From positions 310,001 to 374,000 of the forward strand of contig JAUIRK010000165.1 of NCBI GenBank assembly GCA_030549495.1: a stretch of DNA of 64,000 nucleotides. Direction: 5' to 3'. The stretch comes from Nectonema munidae. Lineage: Eukaryota; Nematomorpha; Nectonematoida; Nectonematidae. Below are positions 58,351 to 64,000 of the stretch, one piece after another. Within the stretch, counting starts at the first letter, position 1. Each line of letters begins with the position of its first letter. Both the position numbers and the translations under genes were made by a program. The notes under the pieces were generated by a model, which saw only the letters and a list, made by a program, of their open reading frames with translations, made no database searches and had not been told where the DNA came from.

Positions 58351-58835
58351 TTAACCCTATTAGTGCTGGAGGGGGGGGGTGTAAAACGCCCTCCCCCTTC
58401 AGTAAAAAATTAATTGTAGAAAATTGGCTGAATCATATCCCTTAAAATTTTGTGACTTTTCCTAAAATCCCTAGCTGCATCTTTTGAAACCATTTTAATG
58501 GTAGTTGAATGACCCTTTCATGTCCAAAACTGTCAATTAAAATCAAAAATTTTGACATTATCTGTACTTAACCTTATAACTTATGATCTATATTATATAA
58601 TACCCTGAAAATTTATAATTATATACAGTTTGGAACGCATAACACTTTATATATTTAATTTTTTCGATAATCATTGCTACTTTTTAGAAAAATGTCAATA
58701 AAAAATTTTTTTATTAAAAATATACCTTCAAATTTTACATAAAATATATGTTTTTATACAAAATAGTTCAAGCTGTTTTCATTTCTGGACTCATTTTTTA
58801 CGCTTGCTACCTTTTGTCGTTTTCATTTACAAAAT
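58351..58835. repeat. TTAA-CCCTAT terminus plus diverged repeat, copy 2
   Basis: TTAA (58351-58354) is followed by CCCTATTAGTGCTGGAGGGG and a G-run, then by 58420-58830, which aligns with 47300-47700. The TTAA-CCC start suggests a piggyBac-type end; the piggyBac transposase relic begins only about 0.7 kb downstream in compatible orientation. Confidence 0.45.
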
Positions 58836-59067
58836 TTTTGTTCATATGAAAAAGGATTTGGATAAATAAGAAAAAATAAATTAAAAAAAACATCAAAAAA
58901 AAAGGAGGAAGAAGAAGAAAGGCAAAAAAAAAAAAAAAAAAAAAAAAATTATCCAAATTTTATGAGGATGGTTTTTAAAAAAATTTTTAAAAAAGGTTGA
59001 TTTATTTATATTATTAAAAATTTTTTACGCTTTCAACCTTTGAAAAATGGCAATTTTTACTTGAATC

Positions 59068-59825
59068 CTCCCCCCTCCCTCCCAGGTAGTGTTGGTGTCA
59101 ATTGTGAACGACCCCTTATTTCCAAACACAATGAGTCGTGATAAATATAAAAATATCATGAAACACTTAAGATTTGATGACCTCCTTACCAGAAGACAAA
59201 ATGCGTCTAATGATCGTTTTCTCCCATTCGTGAAATTTGGGTGCGTTTTATAGCAAATTCTCAAGCAAGTTTCTTACCATTTGAAAATTTGACAATTGAT
59301 GAGGAATTATTTCCATGTAAAACAAGATGTTCTTTTCAACAATACATGGCTAATAAACCCGACAAATTCGGTATAAAATTTGGTCTCTCGCTGATAATAC
59401 AACGAAGTACTTGTCTAATTCTTTTCCATATCTTGGAAAAGACGATACGAGAAATTGTGAAGTTTCCGTGCCTTCACATGTTTGTCTTGAACTTATGTCT
59501 CCCTATTTCAATAAAGGATACGATGTAACTATAGACAATTTTTTCACTTCTTTGGATTTGGCTGAAAGTTTTTTTAATAAAAGTACCACAATAGTCGGAA
59601 CTATTAGAAAGAACAGAAGAGAAGTTCCAAACTTAAAAAATTTAATGAAAAAGCAATCACTTTATTCTAGCCAAATTTTCTTTTCAAAGTCTGGATGCAG
59701 TCTCACTATGTAGGGAGTAGATATAATGGACCAAATGGCTAGATATTTCACCTGCAAAAGTTTTAGGTAGGCCACTAGCGAAGATTTTTTTGCAAAAATA
59801 GTTTTTCAATTGAACAAATTTCACC
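59068..59825 (+). pseudogene. piggyBac transposase relic 1
   Basis: Part of the DDE_Tnp_1_7 (piggyBac) transposase core. The frame near 59112-59250 reads FPNTMSRDKYKNIMKHLRFD. At 59253-59420 it reads RFIANSQASFLPFENLTIDE, then ELFPCKTRCSFQQYMANKPD and KFGIKF. At 59411-59713, in a shifted frame, it reads LSNSFPYLGKDDTRNCEVSV and GYDVTIDNFFTSLDLAE, then TTIVGTIRKNRREVP. After a stop comes GVDIMDQMARYFTCKSF near 59720-59766. The catalytic Asp of NLTIDE, the Asp of TIDNFFTS and the Asp of VDIMDQM are all present. There are at least two frame changes plus stops. The N-terminal third and the C-terminal cysteine-rich tail are missing. A candidate left end is at 58351. Confidence 0.85.
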
Positions 59826-60009
59826 CACTAAAAATAAATATATATCTCTAGTCAGTTGAAAACTATTCTGGAAGATAGAGACAAATGATTGGAACTCACT
59901 ACACGTGTCAAGCCCGGCGGTCAAGATTTCTATTATAAAACTGGTACATTGATACTGGTAAAACGGTATTTGTTGATATTTTCTATTACAAAACTCAAAT
60001 TTTGTATTA

Positions 60010-60050
60010 GATCAGATGTTGGCAAACTACAGCCTGTATGCCTATACTTA
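60010..60050. repeat. Solitary hAT-like left end
   Basis: CAGATGTTGGCAAACTACAG followed by CCTGTATGCC resembles the CAGNGGTTGGCAAACTACGGCC terminal pattern of hAT-Charlie MITEs. No right end found. Confidence 0.35.
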
Positions 60051-61520
60051 TCATTATTGATGGCGTAAAAATGCTCTCCTATACAGTAAATAGCATGTAT
60101 CTACAATCCAACACAAATAAGTGCGTTAATAACGAATAGGAAAAGTATATTAATGCATCTGATTAAATCTAGGAATGAATACAATTTTAACCGCCGTCTT
60201 TTATCCATATATTTTTTTGGAAATGTTCGATATCAATAAACTTGCAATAAAATAGCATATTATTGTACCTATTAGAAGAAATGTTTTGTTTGCACGCGGT
60301 GGCGCAACTCTTAAGCACCATATTTATTCAGAGATTTGACTTATTTTTTTAAAGCACATTTTACTATTTTAAATATTTGTTTTTTAATTTTACGTTAAAA
60401 TAAAGACATTCAAGTATTATTCTATTTTAAAATTTTAAGTATTTCTTAATTATTCATGAAGTTGTTTCATTTTAGTTTGACTCGAGTCAAACACAGCACA
60501 AGGACACACTAATCAGTTAACAAAGCATGTGTGTACGTCGATCGTAAAGACGATCTGCTTATATAAATTGAAACGCCCTTTTTTAATACTTAGTTAAGCA
60601 TTCTTACTAAAATTAAAATAGCATATATAAGTATACTGCTATATTGAAAAATGTAGTGCCATATATTCCACGTAATAGTTTAAAAATAGTTATACGGAAC
60701 TTCATTTTCAAAATTCAGACACATGCCCTGCCAACTAACAAAATCCTAAAAAAGTCTTAATCCAAATGCAAACTAAAATATGTAATAGAAGAGTGTGGAA
60801 TGAAATAAATAGTAGAATACTACTCTACTACTGCTGCTAAAACCATCTTACTGAATCAATCTATAAACAATCAAGACTAAAGTATTGCATTGACTACAAT
60901 AGATCTTTTTTTTGAAATTTTGCTTCTAGCAAATCTGCGGTATGTGTTTAAATTTTTTAAAAATAAATAAACTATGGTATTTAGTTTAGACTATTCATTT
61001 TCAACACTAAACTAAAAATGAATACCCGAATATTCTTGTTTGTATGGGTGTCGTTTTTGAAAGCGTTCTACATATGTATAACTGTACACTTGTAGCTTAT
61101 TGTTAAAAAATTTACACTGAGCTATCAGATGGAAAATTTAGGATGAAAACTAAAATCTTTTTGTACACCTTTATCCTATTTAAGTATATAACGATTCGAT
61201 TTTAGTAAGTGGCCATTTTTTCGCAAAAATCCCACTGACTTTTTAATAAAAATTTTGTTGACTTTTACACTAGAAGGACCATAGACTTCAATTGACGTAA
61301 ATTTGATTTTATTCTATCATATAACATCACAGTAAACAAGATTTTTTTCTTTGGATTGGTTTTAATGTGAAAACGACAATATTTTGATTAATATATTATC
61401 TTTGAAGTGTTTCAAAACTACATTATAGATGATATATCTTTTTTCCCATATAAGACCTACTGAGTCAATTGACGTAAGATGATTTGATTCATGTCAATAC
61501 ATGATGAGTTACCTTTTAGA
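60051..61520. other. AT-rich stretch, no recognised gene
   Basis: No identified coding region; only short AT-rich runs. Confidence 0.35.
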
Positions 61521-61559
61521 CGGTGTCCACTTTTACTACTTCCAAAGGTTGTTCTTACA

Positions 61560-62115
61560 TCTCTTTTATTTATAATTCATGGATTGATCCTTTTCAAATG
61601 GAGAAGATAGCTCGGAGGGCGACTTTTTTGATAATGCAAATGAAATGCGATGATGATAACGAAGAAGATGATGATGATAAGAATATTCCAAATGAAATTT
61701 ATCAGCAAAAAGAAAACTGATAAAAAAAAGTTTCAACTGATATAAAAAAAAGAACGTATTCAACAACAGAATATAAAAAAGTTCTCAAGATCCAACAGTT
61801 TATGCTATCACTCATACAGAAAAAAAGTCCTTTTTTCTTTTCAATATTTTTTCTCCGAAAAAATGCTCAGACTAATTCAACAGTGCACAATTGCTGAAGC
61901 CAAAAGAGTGACTAAAACATTACTTGGACCGTGTCTTAAGAGCTAGAAACATTCATAGAATATCTTTACGAGGAGTGATTGGCGCTAAAAATGAGGAATA
62001 CAGCAAGGGGCTGTAAGATCTTTCCCAGTACCATGGCTCGCACTCGTTTTTTAAAGAAATAATGAAGTTTCTTCAATTCGATTTCAAGGCTGAAAGGATT
62101 TATGCTGACATATTA
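61560..62115 (+). pseudogene. piggyBac transposase relic 2 (N-terminal part)
   Basis: An acidic N-terminal stretch (KCDDDNEEDDDDKNI, 61640-61700) is followed, after frame changes, by LIQQCTIAEAKRVTK-like text. From about 61970 it reads RGVIGAKNEEYSKGL, then in neighbouring frames PSTMARTRF/SQYH and FFKEIMKFLQFDFKAERI near 62050-62100. This is the order expected upstream of the piggyBac catalytic core (LRGVIGAKN ... TMARTRF.EI..FLRFD). It covers the part missing from relic 1 and overlaps its start, so it is a separate copy. Broken in several places. Confidence 0.6.
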
Positions 62116-62390
62116 TTTTTTTCGCAACGGCACGGCCCATAGTTATGGATGAATAAGAATTTTGAACTTAAAAAAAAGAATAAATATATTTTTAAGTCAT
62201 TTTCAAGAAGTAAGAATTAAAGATATATTTCTGAGATATAAGAAATTCTTTTAAATAAAATATAATTGATTTGGGATCGTCTATGAGTGAATATTAAAAT
62301 GGTAAAAAGGTCTAAAAACTTAAATTAGATGAAATGGAATTACACAATGTATTTAAAATAAATTAAAAGTGAGAAAAAAAAGTGTATTTT

Positions 62391-62396
62391 TTTATT
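62391..62396 (-). promoter_or_regulatory. Polyadenylation signal of PRPF19
   Basis: AATAAA on the - strand (TTTATT on +), 100 bases after the PRPF19 stop codon. Confidence 0.6.
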
Positions 62397-62495
62397 AAGA
62401 AAATGATTTAGCGAAAATTCATTGATAAAAAACTAATGAGCCAGATGTATACAAAGTATTGACAAATGTTTTCTGACTAAATCTTTGATTTTAAT

Positions 62496-64000
62496 TTAAT
62501 CGCTCGGGGCAGAGAAAATCTTTAAATTTCGATCAAAACTAGTAGATGCCAAAAATTGAGCATTTTTCGCGAATTTAGCACAAGTAACCGTGTCTCTATG
62601 ATTCTGCAGGCATACTAACTCCGTCCATTGCTTTGAAAGGAAAACACGAATGTCGTTACCGGCAACAACAAGATATGTTCCACTGTAGTCAAAGCTCAAA
62701 CTCTCAATTTTCTGACTAAAAACGTAATTATAAGAAACATTAGATATAAAATAAGAGACAGAAAAGTTTATAAATACTTGAATATGTAAGTATAATTTTA
62801 CGTGTTCTCGAAAAGATTGATACAAAATACGGGTTTAACCTGAGATTGAGGTGGAAAACAAAATCAACAGATATAATTTTCATCATAGTTGAAAATCTGT
62901 AAGATATATAAACTATAAAAAAATATTAGGATTAGAGATGTATCGGATATCCGCAGATGCTGTTCATTCGCAAAAAATTTACATCCTCACCCGCGGATCA
63001 TGTTTCACCATCCGTAATAACATTCGCTCATAAATTCTCTAAATCCTCCTCCGCCAATTTTTTTATTTGTCGGTATTGCATCCAAGGGAAGAATAATCTT
63101 CCATAACTGGGCAGAGGGTAGGGATAGTCAGGATCGGGGTTCGAACCCAGACCATTGTTCTCACCACTAGGCCTTCGCCGACAAATACTTAAATTTGATA
63201 TGCATCCGCGAATATAAAAAATTTCACATCCCATACATCTCTTCTAATTATTATTAAAAAAGAAATAACTGATGGAAAAGAAGTTGTATTCTTAAAAGAG
63301 ATCCAGAAAAAGTAAAAGAGAAATGCGTTTACTGCCTTTTAAATGCTAAGTTTCTCATTAATTCTTGTTGCAACCATGAAGCTAGCTAAAAGAGGGACCC
63401 AGCCTTTTGGTTAAAAACTACTTACAGAAAAAGTAGAAATGTGATATTTAAAACTACCCCAGTATAAGATACTAAATCATGTTCATTTTTTTAGGATGCT
63501 TTTGTATGCCTAGTCAAAATTTTGTAAGAATGAGTTAGTGTATATATGATATGATGCTAACTTATGTTAGTTCTAACTGCTGTCATGTCTGATTTTACGC
63601 TTGTCAAAAAATTTCTTTATTTAGAAGTATAAGTTTATAAACAGCATCGATAGACTATATAACCGTCTATATAATTTCTTGGGTTCCTTTAACAATAGAC
63701 TTTGGTTTAAACTTGGAATGATCCATTTATATCAAAAAATTTCTTTTAAGCCAGCATATACTAGTAAACACATTTTGGCTATTTATGGCCTTTTGTTTCA
63801 ACACATATGCTATAATTTTATAAAGTAAAAAATCTACTCGTCATCTAGGGTTAGAGTTTTAAAATTTTTGAGCTTTCGTAGATCCCAAAGCTTGACGATG
63901 TTGTCATTTGAAGCTGTAGCAAGGTAGTAGCCATTTTCAGAGAAAGCTATATCACTTATGGAACCAGAGTGTCCTGGAAAATTGGCAACATTAGACTTTT
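62496..64000 (-). CDS. PRPF19: PRPF19, last two coding exons (62496-62715 and 63838-64000), continues off the right edge
   Basis: Pre-mRNA-processing factor 19, the U-box E3 ubiquitin ligase at the heart of the Prp19/NineTeen complex that stabilises the activated spliceosome; nuclear. Only the end of the C-terminal WD40 propeller is in the window. The right exon encodes [20 protein letters not shown], then [20 protein letters not shown], then [12 protein letters not shown]. The left exon encodes [36 protein letters not shown] and [17 protein letters not shown], with stop TAA at 62496-62498. By eye this aligns with human PRPF19 ([71 protein letters not shown]), only two or three residues longer at the end. 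The intron 62716-63837 (1122 bp) starts GTAGAT and ends TTTTTAG (U2 type), and the split Asp codon is restored across it. The intron holds a nested repeat (62935-63243). Confidence 0.93.
62935..63243. mobile_element. MITE of the CCGCGGAT family, copy 3, inside the PRPF19 intron
   Basis: The left end AGAGATGTATCGGATATCCG and the right end ATTTCACATCCCATACATCT followed by CT form inverted repeats (AGAGATGTA / TACATCTCT). GGAT/ATCC-CGC phrases through the body match the copies at 30.7 and 45.9 kb. It is interrupted by a 124-bp tRNA-like insert (63064-63187). The end sequence would suit a hAT element. ATTAG/CTAAT lie close outside both ends but no exact duplication was established. Confidence 0.7.
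63064..63187 (-). repeat. tRNA-derived short element nested in the MITE
   Basis: On the - strand the sequence begins TATTTGTCGGCGAAGG, then CCTAGTGGTGAG (A-box-like), then GGTTCGAACCC (a good match to the RNA polymerase III B-box, about 63134-63144), and ends GGATGCAATACCGACAAATA. The first and last 10 bases (TATTTGTCGG / CCGACAAATA) are inverted repeats. It is not a functional tRNA: the acceptor stem and anticodon arm cannot be formed convincingly. Confidence 0.6.

Noticed and set aside
61566-61766. 66-codon minus-strand frame
   Set aside because: Antisense shadow of the acidic Asp/Glu-rich N-terminus of piggyBac relic 2.
63064-63187. Functional tRNA gene
   Set aside because: A- and B-box are present but no convincing acceptor stem, anticodon arm or variable loop can be drawn; better explained as a tRNA-derived repeat.
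63028-63234. 68-codon minus-strand frame in the PRPF19 intron
   Set aside because: It translates the tRNA-like insert and MITE, not a protein.
1-64000. LTR elements, LINE reverse transcriptase, Polinton or other virus-derived genes, CRISPR arrays
   Set aside because: No reverse transcriptase, integrase, capsid or envelope-like motifs, no long direct terminal repeats and no regularly spaced short repeats of CRISPR type were seen.

Overview
The window is a strongly AT-rich eukaryotic (animal) genomic segment dominated by decayed DNA transposons, with few host exons. Introns, U2-type and apparently U12-type splice signals, polyadenylation signals and tRNA-derived short repeats rule out a prokaryote or organelle. 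The mix of hAT (GTF2IRD2-like, ZMYM1-like and BED types), Tigger/jerky, piggyBac and Mutator-like relics, together with the divergence of the two recognised host genes, suggests an arthropod. A caligid copepod (sea louse) is my best guess, but that is inference only.

Host genes. Two conserved genes can be named. Prefoldin subunit 4 (PFDN4) lies on the + strand at 53110-55099 (three coding exons found, first coding exon not found). Its second visible intron has the hallmarks of an AT-AC U12-type intron: ATATCCTTT start, TTTTCTTAAC branch site, AC end. The last two coding exons of PRPF19 (the Prp19 spliceosomal WD40/E3 ligase) lie on the - strand at 62496-64000 and run off the right edge. PFDN4 and PRPF19 are convergent, about 7.4 kb apart, and the space between is filled with transposon debris. 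A possible terminal exon of an unrecognised gene is at 16173-16717 (-), and a short candidate terminal exon is at 55726-55810 (+).

Transposon landscape, left to right. 0.24-1.25 kb: GTF2IRD2-like hAT relic (+). 2.58-3.31 kb: non-autonomous pogo/Tigger-like element with TA target sites. 3.37-3.95 kb: element with GGACATTT-type ends. 11.36-12.58 kb: small hAT with a VERSFSKLK motif. 17.64-18.49 kb: Mutator-like relic. 20.45-20.65 kb: TA-flanked hairpin MITE. 22.60-25.92 kb: GTF2IRD2-like hAT with 8-bp target duplication, carrying three 351-bp tandem copies of an internally deleted piece of its own transposase gene. 26.38-26.73 kb: foldback. 28.5-30.3 kb: Tigger/jerky transposase. 31.3-36.7 kb: pieces of an unclassified C2H2/transposase-like family. 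33.16-34.28 kb: two TTAA-type MITEs. 38.2 and 41.2 kb: hAT MITEs with clear 8-bp target duplications. 39.06-40.21 kb: ZMYM1-like hAT. 40.37-40.72 kb: tandem repeat. 46-48 kb and 58 kb: repeats near poly-G/C tracts. 51.0-51.3 kb: second GGACATTT-type element. 55.95-57.96 kb: BED-type hAT relic (-). 59.07-59.82 and 61.56-62.11 kb: two piggyBac transposase relics (+).

No LTR retroelement, Polinton, other virus-derived element, reverse transcriptase, CRISPR array or rRNA gene was recognised. Long stretches (for example 6.6-9.8, 13-16, 41.7-44.3 and 48.3-49.9 kb) hold nothing I can identify.
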